From Raphanus sativus (lineage: Eukaryota; Streptophyta; Magnoliopsida; Brassicales; Brassicaceae): 64,000 nt of DNA. The stretch spans positions 18,568,998 to 18,632,997 of the forward strand of contig NC_079516.1 of assembly GCF_000801105.2 (NCBI RefSeq), given 5' to 3'. The notes beneath the pieces are model-generated. The model made no database searches, was not told the origin of the DNA, and saw nothing but the letters and a program-made list of their open reading frames with translations. Positions 54,201-64,000 of this stretch are shown here, in pieces. Numbering within the stretch: the stretch's first letter is position 1; every line of letters starts with the position of its first letter. The translations under genes were made by a program, and so were the position numbers.

Positions 54201-55150
54201 GGCTCAGTGACGTTGTGGCTCAGAGACGATTTGGATTTCTTCTTCGCTATTGTTGTTCGTCAAACTGCAGATCCAATTCAATAAGCTTTTGAGTACACTT
54301 AATCTACGTTCTAGTTGTTTGAAAGAGGACGAAGAAATTAGGATTTTCTTGGTCTGGAGAAAGTGAAAGTAGATCTTTTGAATTTTTCTTAAATGAAAAC
54401 ATGGTTAGATATGTCCAAAATATAAAAATTATATTAAAAATGATGGAATCATGGTTACTTATGTTTGGTTAGATGAAGCTTGGTCTGGTCTGAAGTGAGG
54501 ATAAGGAAGTCTTTTGATAAGTATATTGTGTTGGACAAGTGAGAAGTGTCTAATGAAGTAATTCAAAAGATAGAAAGTGTCCTACAGCGTAAAAAAATCT
54601 TAAAACATAAGACTTCATTTCTCATACAAATATGATATATACATTTCATATTCACACACATACACATTCACGAAGTACGGTCTAACCTAACAGATATTAC
54701 ATTTTTTTCTAACACACATACATACATTAGTTCTGCCATTTTTTCCCTTGAATCTGAGAAGTAAACCAAACAAACAAAAATGGAATCTACAAACCTGGAT
54801 CAAACTGCTCTCCCTTGAGCAAGTTCACTGGTATATATTCATATTCAATCCCTATAAAAAGGTCGAACGTCAAAGAACATATATAAACCAAAAGTAGATC
54901 CAAGAAAAACAATTACAAGATGCAAAAATGTAATTAAAAAATCTGGCGAGACCTTTTAAAGTGAGGGCTATACGCACACGATGGCCACAAGAGCTTCTCC
55001 AGTAAGAGTAGAGCTTAAGCTTCTCCTTCATTTCTTCGCCGGTATACGCCTAAAAATAAAATAAAAAGTCAACGATCTGAAAAAAATGGAATAAGTAGAA
55101 TGAAGATGATGAAATGTTGATCACTAAAGGAAGAAGAAATGATTTACCAT
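51300..55150 (-). CDS. GSTZ1: Zeta-class glutathione S-transferase / maleylacetoacetate isomerase
   Basis: GSH-dependent cis-trans isomerase of tyrosine catabolism (maleylacetoacetate to fumarylacetoacetate), cytosolic dimer. Ten exons on the minus strand: 55150-55148, 55049-54953, 54851-54795, 52693-52608, 52476-52405, 52098-52045, 51931-51856, 51744-51683, 51580-51521, 51407-51300. They join to 224 residues. The first coding exon is only the ATG; the second begins GCG, giving [20 protein letters not shown]. The catalytic zeta motif is SSCGHRVR; other landmarks are [70 protein letters not shown] and the end [10 protein letters not shown]. Intron 3 (2.1 kb) holds a TIR element, and a SINE sits against the donor of exon 5. 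The reading frame is intact. GSTZ1 versus GSTZ2 orthology is uncertain. Confidence 0.92.
52193..52399 (+). mobile_element. tRNA-derived SINE with 15-bp TSD
   Basis: It starts GACCGGGCCTCGTAGTCTGG. The A box is TAGTCTGGTGGTAAAG and the B box GAGTTCGAGCC, 34-40 nt further on. The body ends TAGTCGGACTAAGTGAGAGG, GGATACCTGAATTATC, then about 23 A. Identical 15-bp duplications AAAAGATACCTGGTA lie at 52178-52192 and 52396-52410. It is antisense to the host GST and abuts its exon 5 donor. Perfect duplications and a long A tail indicate a recent insertion. Confidence 0.92.
52552..52602. mobile_element. Ultrashort retroposition scar in GST intron 4 (candidate)
   Basis: AAATGACTRTTTTCGTTTA (19 bp, one mismatch) occurs at 52552-52570 and 52584-52602. 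It encloses 13 nt, TTTTACCAAAAGA, ending a few bases from the exon 4 splice donor. Confidence 0.5.
52861..54582. mobile_element. TIR element (Mutator-like?) in GST intron 3
   Basis: Imperfect inverted ends: GGACACTTTTTTCTCTTTT, CATTCAGACAC (52861-52900) against the complement of GGACACTTTCTATCTTTT, CATTAGACAC (54543-54582). The interior is AT-rich with reiterated TGTGGACATGGAC-like phrases (53330-53900) and a 24-bp direct repeat ACGAAAGGAGCCATCTTTAAGGTT, split here as ACGAAAGGAGCC / ATCTTTAAGGTT, at 53905-53928 and 54006-54029. No transposase frame. The target duplication is unclear, hence moderate confidence. Confidence 0.5.
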
Positions 55151-55250
55151 TAAGGAAAACTTTTTTTTCTACACAGATTCTGACACTTTGGTTATTCAGA
55201 TCTTGTAAATGGAAGTGGCTACTTGGAAACGAATCGGCTATATGGCGCAT

Positions 55251-56472
55251 TGGCGCTAGTCTATATTAAAAAAGCTGTATTTGACTTCTGTGTCAAAGCA
55301 AATCCAACAAATAATTTTCTTGAAAACGATTCGGCAGAAGGCCCACAAAATTATGCCAATATTGGAAATTTTTGATCTACAAAAATAGTGGTGAGCAAAA
55401 AACAGGATTCGAAATCCAAACCCACCCGGAAGACACGTTTTGGATCTGATTTATTCAATTAAAAAATTTGAACATGATTATGGAGTGATTGGTTCGGCTG
55501 TTTTTAACTTTTATTTTTATCCACAATATTTAAAACAATCATTTATGTTTTATATTGGTTTTTAGTGATAACTTCCAAAAAATATAGCTATAAACATTTT
55601 ATTTTGAAAATAATATTTTTAAAATTGTAGAAGAATATTAGTGTGCCAATATCTTTCATTCTTTTCATTTAAGTTTTAAAGCTAAAAAGAAATTACATAA
55701 AAAATCTTACAAAACAAATTCAACTGAAAATTTTTGGGATAATTTGGAAAATACCCTATTTATGATATAGATTCTGAAAAGTACATCTCCTTATTTCCTT
55801 TTCGAAAACCACACTTTTATTTTTGATAAGACATTTTTAATCTGATTTTAATTAACACTAAAAATAGAACTAAATTTTAATTCGAAATTGTTAACATTAT
55901 TATTTACTTAGATAAATACATGTCAATTACTGTAGTATTTTAAAATAGAAAGAAATAAAATTTCTGAAATATTTAAGATTTATCTCTTAATTATGTTGTT
56001 TTGTAAATTATGTGTAAACAGAAACTTTACACAACAACTATGCAAGTAATGTAAATTCTGTGTAAGATTTATCTCTGTTCTTCTACGATCTTGTTAGCAT
56101 TTCGTAATGGGATAATAGAGTTATGTATAAGGTTCATTTTAAAATCGATGTGTTCTGAATAAACCGTTCAAAAAAAAAACCGAAAAGAACGTACCGAGAA
56201 ATCCAAAAAAAACTAATTGGACAAAAAGAAAAACAAAAAATTAGTAACTTCTTATTTATTTCAGTAACTGGAATCAGCAACACTTTTTTTTTGTCAACGA
56301 ATCAGCAACACTATTGTTTAGAATCCAACGTTTGACTAGTCTTCCTGGTTTACTACATCAGACATATTCGGATATTCCACATTTTTTGTGTTATTTATTT
56401 CTTACTTACTCCTGCTGAGATACCAAATCAACATTAAGCTTTACAAAATCTATCATTAGTGAGAGTTTTCAG
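55251..56472. other. GST 5' flank and intergenic stretch
   Basis: No gene. It contains the GST promoter on its left and the 3' flank of the VTT/DedA gene on its right, plus one retroposition scar (56271-56312). Confidence 0.45.
56271..56312 (-). mobile_element. Ultrashort retroposition scar
   Basis: A 14-bp direct repeat GAATCAGCAACACT (56271-56284 and 56299-56312) encloses 14 nt, T(8)GTCAAC, the same insert type as at 48546-48558. Confidence 0.7.
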
Positions 56473-57759
56473 TCAAGGCAATGCATGAGAAGAACCCAAA
56501 CGCCGATGACTATCTTCATGTTCAACAACGTTATTCATCTCAAATCTCGCCTCTTTACTTACATCTTCGTTAGCTTCTGCGTTTTGCAGTTCTCTCAAAG
56601 CTCTTTTCGCGTACACAGTGAAAGCAACAGTAGTCACAACCGCAATGACTAACGAGATTACATTGTACACAATCTCTACTGTTGTCAAACGTTGATGTCC
56701 GTATTGCACATCCGCAAATGTTCTGATCAACCGACCGCTGCATATAAACTTTAATTTTTTATTTCCAATTTTATATGAAGGAAACTGTTATATAATACGG
56801 GGGAGAGCAAGTAAGTAAGAAGAGTACCTGTAAATGTAGATGAAAGCTTCAGGTACCATTCCAGCTACGGAACCGAACAAGTAAGGCCAGAACCTCATGC
56901 TTGTCACAAGGATCGCGTAGTTGAAGATGGTGTAAGGAAATGGCGAGATTCGAAAGATAGCCACGACTTTGAACTGATGGAACCAGCTTCCTTCTGCAGC
57001 TACTCTAAGAACAGCTGCTTGACGAGGCCACCTTTTTAACCATTGCTGTGGCAAAGAAGAATATCATATAACTAATGAAGAATCAAAATCATAAATAACT
57101 TGGAAGAAAAAAAAAAGAGTTCTTACATGGAGGCGATCACGAAAACATTAGGCCGATAAAGTAAGGAAGAAGCATGCCAACGGTGGTTCCAACCATGATG
57201 ATGAGATAACCGAGACCGTAACCGAAAATCATACCGGCTAACCACATGGATGGACCGGACGGGATCAAGAAGACTGGGAACAAGGCTAAGGAAAGGAGGA
57301 GGACGATGAAGAGCGTAGGAATGCCAAATGCAGTTGCTTCCCATTGTAAAATTGGAATAAGAACCTAAAATAAGAAACATATACTATTTAGCACGTGACT
57401 AGTCTGTACCACTTATGTGTGGTCAGGATAACTCTGTATAATAAAAAAAAAAAAAAAACTTGAGAAGCAGAGGTAAAAGGAAGGCACCTTTTGGAATAGA
57501 AAGGGAACATCCCATTTGACGAAACAAATGTGAGCAAGAGAGTAAGTGCACATATACACAAAGCTTTAAACCACCACCACCACATCAACAAGTTGCTACT
57601 CTGCGTTTCGACTGATTGAGATACGGTTTCAGGTGGTGGAGAAGCAGCTCCATGGGCGGCAACAACTAGGCGAACAGATTCATTATCGTCCCTCATGTGA
57701 GGAACAGAGTCCGAGGCATCATCATCATCTTCTACAGGCTCTTTCAATGGATTTGACAT
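56473..57759 (-). pseudogene. VTT/DedA (SNARE-associated Golgi) membrane protein gene with frame lesions
   Basis: Four exons on the minus strand: 57759-57488, 57364-57127, 57045-56828, 56737-56473. The product would be a polytopic VTT/DedA-domain membrane protein like At2g02370 (lipid scramblase-type fold). Landmarks: MSNPLKEPVEDDDDASDSVP and a first membrane span (FKALCICALTLLLTFV) in exon 1; VLIPILQWEATAFG and FLIPSGPSMWLAGMIFGYGL in exon 2; [20 protein letters not shown] in exon 3; RLIRTFADVQYGHQRLTTVE and a final span in exon 4. Exon 2 carries an extra T near 57143 (ATGTTTTCGTGATCG), turning the expected MFRDRLH into MFS-stop. Exon 1 ends one base short for the frame of exon 2 at its best donor (AAAAG/GTGCC). 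A weaker downstream donor (CTCAA/GTTTTT) would restore frame. Either a young pseudogene or a homopolymer sequencing error. Confidence 0.75.
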
Positions 57760-58901
57760 CTGTGTTTCAGTAAGAATTAATATCAGAGGAACAAAATCAA
57801 CAGTTGTAGGCCATCAATAAACAAGAAGAAATAGAAAAAAAAATAAAAACAAGTGGGGACCAAACAGAAGAAAGATGAAACTCATAGGGACATGAATATA
57901 AATATAAAAATAGAAACTGGTGAGATATCTGGAAAATGAATAAGCAAAGCCAGACAGACAAAAGAAGCTTAGCTTAGCTTAAACGCTTCTGCAACTTCGA
58001 AAGCATCACAAGTAAAATGATCTACACGGAAACAATAACCGATGAAGTAAAAGTTGAACTACCAGGGAGGAGACGAAATCTCTAAACATCCTAATTTTCA
58101 AAAAAAAAAAATCAAAAAAATCCAACAGTAATCAAATCACTTAGATCTCTCAATCTAGCGGAAAAGAAAATCAACAGATTAATAAAAAGAAGGACACAAA
58201 ATTAAGCTGCTGCTCGGGTTTAAACCTTGTGACACCCTGCTGCGGGTATCTTAGTGAAGCTTCGTGGCGGAGGAAGCTCGGACAACCGTCGGAGAAAGAG
58301 GGTTGTTACGGCGGGGATTGAGGTTCCTTTTGTGTCGTTTGCTTCCAACATAAAAGGTGTGTGTTTTTTTTTTTATGTTTCGGAAATTCAAATCAAAATG
58401 AGAAAGCCTTTCACTTTTCTTAATGTTTTATTAAATTTTATTTTATTTGTTAGCTTATTCTTTACTTCTTCGGAATAACGAGTCAGACTATACTATAAAC
58501 CTTTTTATTTACATATTATTTTGTCCACCTGAGCTGACCCAAAACCAACCAATCCTGAGATTATTATGACCCAAATACGAAGAGCGTGAATGAGACGCGC
58601 GCATTGATCTGGAGAGCGTTGAACATAGCTGGGCTTGCCTTGAAGATTTGAATACTACGTGTTTCCTGCAGATCCTTAATGGACTATTTCTTACCGTGGC
58701 CCAAAAGTGGTTTACCCAATAGTTAAAACGCTGTAGTTTATGTGACATCGTTGCACATGCAAAGAGGAGGAACATTTTGAAGATACCATTTTCATAATAC
58801 TGTATATACGTGCCGGCGACTTTTTAACTATGAACAAGTCAGACACCTGATGTCTTTTAACTCTTTGACCTCCCTCTCAAGCTTCCATTATGTAGACGAC
58901 G
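57760..58901. other. 5' region of the VTT/DedA gene and promoter of the F-box gene
   Basis: 57760-58230 is duplicated at 62621-63080 and presumably holds 5' UTR and leader intron of the VTT/DedA gene (minus strand). 58250-58480 opens a 74-codon plus-strand frame of no known family. The right half is the upstream region of the F-box/PP2 gene. Confidence 0.45.
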
Positions 58902-60065
58902 ATGGCGGAGACTCGCAGCGTTGAATCTAAAGACGAAGGCGGAGGAGAGATTAGTGTTTCGGATTGGTCGCCTTTCGACACCTTGACGGAGGATTGCATC
59001 TCCAACATAGTCTCCTTCACGAGTCCACGTGACGCCTGCGTCTTCGCCGCGGTGTCAAAAACCTTTGAATCTGCGGTTAAGTCAGATATCATATGGGAGA
59101 AGTTTCTGCCCTCAGAGTATCTATCTATGATCCCTCCATCGCTAGCTTCCTCTTCCAAGATGAAGATCTATTTCTATTTATGCAACGATCCTGTTCTAAT
59201 CGAAGATGGCAAAAAGGTATATATATGATCGTAGGGGTTACCAGCCCCGGTTAAAATCTTTCTAAATCATCGTGTTAATATTGGTTTTTCTTGATGATTT
59301 GGCCTATTCATGAAAATCAAAAGTGCGTCTGGTTAGAGGAAACGAGTGGGAAGAGGTGTATCATGTTACCTGCGGAGAGCCTCTATATCAAATGGATAAA
59401 TGATACTCATTGTTGGGATTGGATTACAAGCCCTGGATCTAGGTATTGTATTTCTATGATGATTTGATTTATTTTACTCTTTGTAAAATTTTTATTTAAT
59501 TAGGAAATAGACTATTCTCCAATTCTATTTGACAGAAAATTCTAAATTATTTCGCCGCGTTGAACAAAAAATAAATAAATTATTTAGTCCAATATACTTT
59601 TTATTCTAAAATAACATTTTCCTTTCCTTATATGTGATATGCAGATTTGAAAGAGTTGCGAAGGTTAATGATGTATGTTGGTTTGAGATTCGTGGCACGA
59701 TCAATACTAATGAACTATCTCCAAAGACTCGTTACTCAGCTTACATTGTGTTTAAAGAGGGTTTTACGGATCTGCCTATTGAAGCTGGAGTTGGAGTGGT
59801 TGGAAAACAAGTTTCTAAGAGATTCTTTTGCTTTGATGTGAGCGCGGATGGGCAGTTCTTAAAGAGGGGGAGGCGGAAATGGTGCTTTGAGAAACCAAAG
59901 GAGAGAGAAGATGGTTGGAGGGAGATAGAGCTCGGGAGATTCTTCAATAAAGGAGGATTGAGGAATAGTGATGAAATTGAGATGAGTGTTATTGCGACCG
60001 AGTTGCGCCATTGGAAGAGTGGTTTCATCCTTCAAGGAATTGAAATCCGTCCTGAGACAATTTGA
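58902..60065 (+). CDS. PP2-B10: F-box protein with phloem protein 2 (PP2-B) domain
   Basis: Predicted SCF E3-ligase substrate receptor with a lectin-like PP2 domain (Nictaba-related). Three exons, 58902-59216, 59324-59442, 59645-60065, join in phase to 284 residues. The F-box lies at residues of about 24-70: FDTLTEDCISNIVSFTSPRD and CVFAAVSKTFESAVKSD followed by IWEKFLP. The PP2 domain follows: KRCIMLPAESLYIKWIND, HCWDWITSPGSRFERVAKVN, VCWFEIRGTINTNELSPKT, YSAYIVFKEGF, DGWREIELGRFFN and SGFILQGIEIRPE. It is collinear with At2g02360 next to the VTT/DedA gene. No lesion. The exact PP2-B number is inferred from position and overall similarity. Confidence 0.9.
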
Positions 60066-60534
60066 AGGCCTAGATTAGTCGATTGAATGCCCAATCATGT
60101 TTGGTATGATTAACAGTTGATTAAGTGATTGAGTGTAGAGATTAAAAAGTGTGTTCGATTGTGTTTGTTATAATAGTGATTGATTGAGTAAGAGTTAAGG
60201 TGGTGAGAACAACTTTGTTGAATGTTAAGCTCTAACTTTGCTCACTATAGTGGAGGATGTCGGTAAACCCGACCGTTTCCTGGGGTGAAAGAGCGGTTTG
60301 ATGTTTCAGATAATGTTTTGGTTTGAGTCTAAATGTCTTAACCAATTTAGTTATGTTATTTGTGGATTGTGTAATATTTTTGAATTTGATTGTTTAAAAT
60401 GTTAATGTAGATCTTTGATAGTTATTAACTTATTATATGTAAACCGGTTTTCTGCAAATGGGAGAACAGTTCGATGATTCCGATTATGTTTGGTATTTGT
60501 CTGAGATCTTTTTTTACAACATATTTACCTGAGA
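60066..60534. other. 3' flank of the F-box/PP2 gene
   Basis: No gene; AT-rich DNA with the presumed 3' UTR at its start. Confidence 0.4.
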
Positions 60535-61460
60535 TCCTCTATATATTAAATGAGAAGCATTTTTAAAAATTTCCTCAATGATGTATTGGCAAGGTGTGAC
60601 GTGGCTTCATAAGAAGCTTTTATTTAGCAAAACGCTTACGTATAACGCAGAGAACGTTTCTCACAAAAAGTGTGTATTTAATGTAGATAATTACATTCTT
60701 TTAAAAGAACTACAATATCCTCGACATTTTTCTCGACGATGTTTTTTACGTGATAAACCTTCAGCTTCGAGCACTTGATTAATCAATCCTCTCAATATAA
60801 TCATAGCATCAAGAAATCTTTTTTTCTTCGATCAGTTTCTTTATAAACCCGTAACCCATCTGATCTTTCGCCATTAAATAGACAGATCCGTAGAGACACA
60901 ACTTGGTTATGTTGCTGCTTGAAGAGGTAATCTCGGTTTTGACGAGAGGTGTTCACTGTAAAACGTTTCTATGGTTAGTGTAGTAGTCTTCCCGAGCAAG
61001 CAATATAAGCATGCGGTTGTAACCATCTTCGCCGCCATGCGAGCTCTGCATTACACGACCTTGAAGATGAGAAGAAACTTACATAAACGAATCACCAGCC
61101 AGTCTCATGTGTTGGTCGCATCTGGAACAGCCTTTAAAATTTTGGAAGTTCACGTATACGTGATGCCAAGAGATATGAGCAGAAAACTTTAAGTGATCGA
61201 GGAAGATGAAGCTATTTTGTTGCTTCTCGAAGAGGTAATCTCTATTTTGCCGAGAGGTGTTCACTGTAAATCATGTGTGGTTAGTGTAGTAGTCTTCATG
61301 AGCAAGCATATAAGCATGCGACTGTCACCATCTTCGCCGCCATGAGAGCTCTGCATTGGACGAACTTGAAGACGAGAAGAAACTTACAGAAACGAACCAG
61401 ATGGTACGCAAAAGATCGCTGCTCGGAACACACCGACTGTTTTGCAGAGTTGCTGTAACA
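60535..61460 (+). mobile_element. Helitron-like 5' end with a 308-bp internal tandem duplication
   Basis: A|TCCTCTATATATTAAATGAGAAGC (from 60535), followed by a GTGTGACGTGGC phrase, matches a common Brassicaceae Helitron 5' end. Downstream, a segment holding GAAGAGGTAATCT, GAGAGGTGTTCACTGTAAA, GTTAGTGTAGTAGTCTTC, CATCTTCGCCGCCATG and GAGAAGAAACTTACA occurs twice, 308 bp apart (about 60905-61200 and 61213-61460), perhaps a captured host fragment that later duplicated. The 3' end could not be located, so the right boundary is only that of the repeat. Confidence 0.5.
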
Positions 61461-62120
61461 AAATGTAAGTGTGTATCATAATTTTACCTAAATTATAATC
61501 ACAATAAAGGTGCACGAAGATGGTGATATGTTGTAGAGTAGGAGTTAATATTACGTGGTCAATTATTTATCACATAAGCGTTAGGTTTGACCCTGGAGTA
61601 GATCAACATTATGTCTGGTTTGTGTATGCTATCTATACGATCTAAGTTTGAAGAGCATTATGTACCAAATCATCTACACCGAATTCTATACAAGAATTAT
61701 GTATTTTTCGATTATAGTTGTGATTGTATTTTTAAGATATTTACTATATATTTATTTATTTAATAGCAATAGTTAACATAATTAGTATATGTTAATATTT
61801 TTTGATGATTAAAAAAAATTTACTTTCAGGATTCCATTCCACGCATTTTGATTCGACAACAAGAGAGTTAAAGACTTTAATTTTATTTTATGAAAGTTTT
61901 TTTGTTATTTTGGATTTTTTATTGAAGACTAATTATATGTTTTAGATGGTGGAATATCCTTCAATTGCTTTTATGCTATAACTACGTTTTCTAAATTTCG
62001 AGAGCTATACTTTATTTATTTCACACAGTTATTGTTTTGCTTATAATATGTTATTGATCTACCTTTATTTTTTGGAAGTTAATCAGCATCAAAACGAGTC
62101 ATAAACTCCAATGAACACGA

Positions 62121-62185
<65 letters not shown>

Positions 62186-62217
62186 CACATACAATCACAC
62201 AGTCGATAACATCGTAA
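61461..62217. other. AT-rich stretch ending in a CA/TA microsatellite
   Basis: No gene. (AC)n then (AT)n occupies about 62121-62182, immediately before the breakpoint of the duplicated VTT/DedA fragment. Confidence 0.55.
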
Positions 62218-63080
62218 TTATATTAATCTACCAAATGCAGTTGCTTCCCATTGTAAGATCGTAATCAGAACATACAATACGAAACACATACTATTTAGCA
62301 AGAGACATGGGAAAGAAACGTTCTTGAAGCTTAAGAAGTAGAGGTAAAAGGAAGCACTTTTTGGAATAGAAAGGGAACACCCCATTTGGCAAAAACAAAT
62401 GTGAGCAAGAGTGTAAGTGGGCATATACACAAAGCTTTAAACCACCACACCACCACAACAAGTTTCTACTCCGCGTTTCAACTGATAGAGATACGGTTTC
62501 AGGTGGAGAAGCTTCATGGGCGGCAACAACTAGGCGAACAGATTCATTATCATCCCTCAGGTGAGGAACAGAGTCCGAGGCATCATCATCTTCTACAGGA
62601 TCTTTCAATGGATTTGACATATGTGTTCAGTGAGAATTAATATCAGAGGAACAAAATCAACATTTGTAGGCCATCAATAGACAAGAACAAATAGAAAAAA
62701 AATAAACAAGTGGGAACCAAACAGAAGAAAGATGAAACTCCACAAGTGGGGACATGAATATATAAAAATAGAAACTGGTGAAATACCTGGAAAATGAATA
62801 AGCAAAGAGACAGACAAAAGAAGATTAGCTTAGCTTATAAGTATTTCGAAAACGCCACAAGTAAAATGATCTACACGGAAACGATAATCGATGAAGTAAA
62901 AGTTGAACTACAAGGAGGAGATTAAATCTCTAAACATCGTAATTTTCAAAAAATTACAACAGTAATCAAATCACTTAGATCTCTCAATCTAGCGGAAAAT
63001 AAAATCACCAGATTAATAAAAAGAAGGACACCGAATTAAAAAAGTAGAGCTGCTAGACCTTGTGAAGAGAAAGAGAAACA
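62218..63080 (-). pseudogene. Truncated duplicate of the VTT/DedA gene 5' half
   Basis: On the minus strand, 62620 down to about 62340 repeats exon 1 (MSNPLKDPVEDDDASDSVPH, RDDNESVRLVVAAHEASPPE). A frameshift then converts NLLMWWWW-FKALCI into NLLWWCGGLKLCVY. The start of exon 2 survives as VLITILQWEATAFGR at about 62229-62275, preceded by TAT instead of a splice-acceptor AG, and the copy ends at about 62220 next to the microsatellite. 62621-63080 duplicates the leader region 57760-58230. It cannot encode a functional protein. Confidence 0.85.
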
Positions 63081-64000
63081 CAGAGTCATACATAAAAACT
63101 TGGAAATGAGTGGGTTCGATGACTTAAGATGCATTCCAAAGGGAAATTTCTTTAATTTTTTTTCCTTTTGAGCTGAAGACTACAGGGAAGCTCTCATTAA
63201 TTAGTTGATGAGGAGAAGTGGCTGGCAGCAGTCCCTGAGCTAAGCCTTGAAAATCTTAATGCCATAATGCCTTTTAAATGATTATAGATCTATAAAGTAG
63301 TAAAAAGAAAGAATAAATACAGAAAAAATAGAAATGCAGAGTAGACTGCATTTAGTATATATTCACTAATTAAATGCAAAACTTAAAAAAAATTAAAAAT
63401 AATAAAGTATTGTATGCAAATTCTTAACGTGTTGATTTTTGGATATTATCCTATATGCCACTAAATTATCTTAATTCGATACAGCCGGAAAAGAACAGAC
63501 ACGAACGGGCTAAAAAAAGGAAGCCGTAGTCTACACAATTACAACATAAACGTACATAACTGTTTTAAAGAGAACACTAATCGTACATGTTGGTTTAAGT
63601 TTTTGTCATAAACGTTCTTACACGTTAATGACCAATTATGTCATCTAAGTAAAGTTAGGTCGGATTTTTGATTTTTGTATTAGTGTTACTAGTTGTATCA
63701 ATATGACAACACATAAACTTGATTCGTATGTTATAAATACAAACATGAGAAGACTTCATGACGACTTCAGAGGACTCTATGACGATATTGGACGACTGAC
63801 TGAAAATCGTTGTACTTGTATCCACGTTGAAGAGATCGACGCTCCTGTAGAATGTCTCTCTTGAACCACATCCCGCATAGCCACACAAAGCTTCTTGCAG
63901 CGAACAAGATCGGTGTATAAGTTATTGACGACCTTAAGTAATATGGTTTCAAGGGACTTCCGGTGGGAGATCGAGAATGTGTGGCCTATCAAGCACTGAA
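63081..64000. other. Terminal stretch, no gene recognised
   Basis: AT-rich to about 63660, then a slightly GC-richer part with overlapping 61-77-codon minus-strand frames (63655-63992) whose sequences match no family I know. Possibly the edge of an element continuing outside the window. Confidence 0.4.

Noticed and set aside
58254..58478. 74-codon plus-strand open frame next to the VTT/DedA leader
   Set aside because: No family match; probably part of the divergent leader/promoter region, with a hydrophobic low-complexity end from AT-rich DNA.

Overview
The window is plant nuclear DNA, almost certainly from a Brassicaceae and most likely a Brassica-type genome. Genes have spliced exons with GT/AG borders, intergenic DNA is AT-rich and packed with Helitrons, MITEs, SINEs, LINEs and minisatellites, and the proteins read like close orthologues of Arabidopsis chromosome 2 genes. 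From recalled Arabidopsis gene order (not checked), the conserved genes run left to right as LOV1/ANAC035 (At2g02450), a cinnamoyl-CoA-reductase-like gene (At2g02400), zeta-class glutathione transferase (At2g02390/02380), a VTT/DedA ('SNARE-associated Golgi') membrane protein (At2g02370) and an F-box/PP2-B protein (At2g02360). This is a collinear block stretched by repeat insertions.

Layout. 1-551: tail of a Helitron. 623-3210: TIR-bounded Pack-type DNA transposon carrying an antisense five-exon fragment of a plant fimbrin gene. 5011-7490: the three-exon NAC gene LOV1 (minus strand). 7.5-21.4 kb: no intact gene found; MITEs, a Helitron, a 3' retroposon copy and several ultrashort retroposition scars. 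21.4-27.55 kb: a nearly complete LINE (ORF1; ORF2 with EN, RT and RNase H-like regions) with one internal amber codon. 27.6-35.2 kb: Helitrons, a Stowaway MITE and minisatellites. 35254-35325: tRNA-Trp(CCA). 36-40.4 kb: four SAUR19/24-type genes as two divergent pairs sharing promoter and 3'-UTR motifs. 41.05-46.9 kb: telomere-like repeats and a 1.71-kb unit present in three nearly identical tandem copies. 47.19-48.34 kb: foldback element.

48.78-50.3 kb: CCR-like gene. 50.5 kb: last-exon relic of a second zeta GST. 51.3-55.15 kb: intact ten-exon zeta GST carrying a SINE and a larger TIR element in its introns. 56.5-57.8 kb: VTT/DedA gene with frame lesions. 58.9-60.07 kb: three-exon F-box/PP2 gene. 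60.5-62.2 kb: Helitron-like start and a 308-bp tandem duplication. 62.2-63.08 kb: truncated, frameshifted duplicate of the VTT/DedA 5' half.

The host genes have no operon-like relation; they are independent transcription units. The SAUR cluster is the one group whose members appear co-regulated, through a TGTCC-type auxin-response motif, a shared TATA context and a DST-like 3'-UTR element. I see no wholly new enzyme system. The least conventional signals are the Pack-fimbrin element, the swarm of 10-21-nt poly(A)/poly(T) insertions flanked by 10-19-bp target duplications, the 1.7-kb telomere-like/purine-rich tandem array, and a SINE that landed on, and duplicated, a splice donor.
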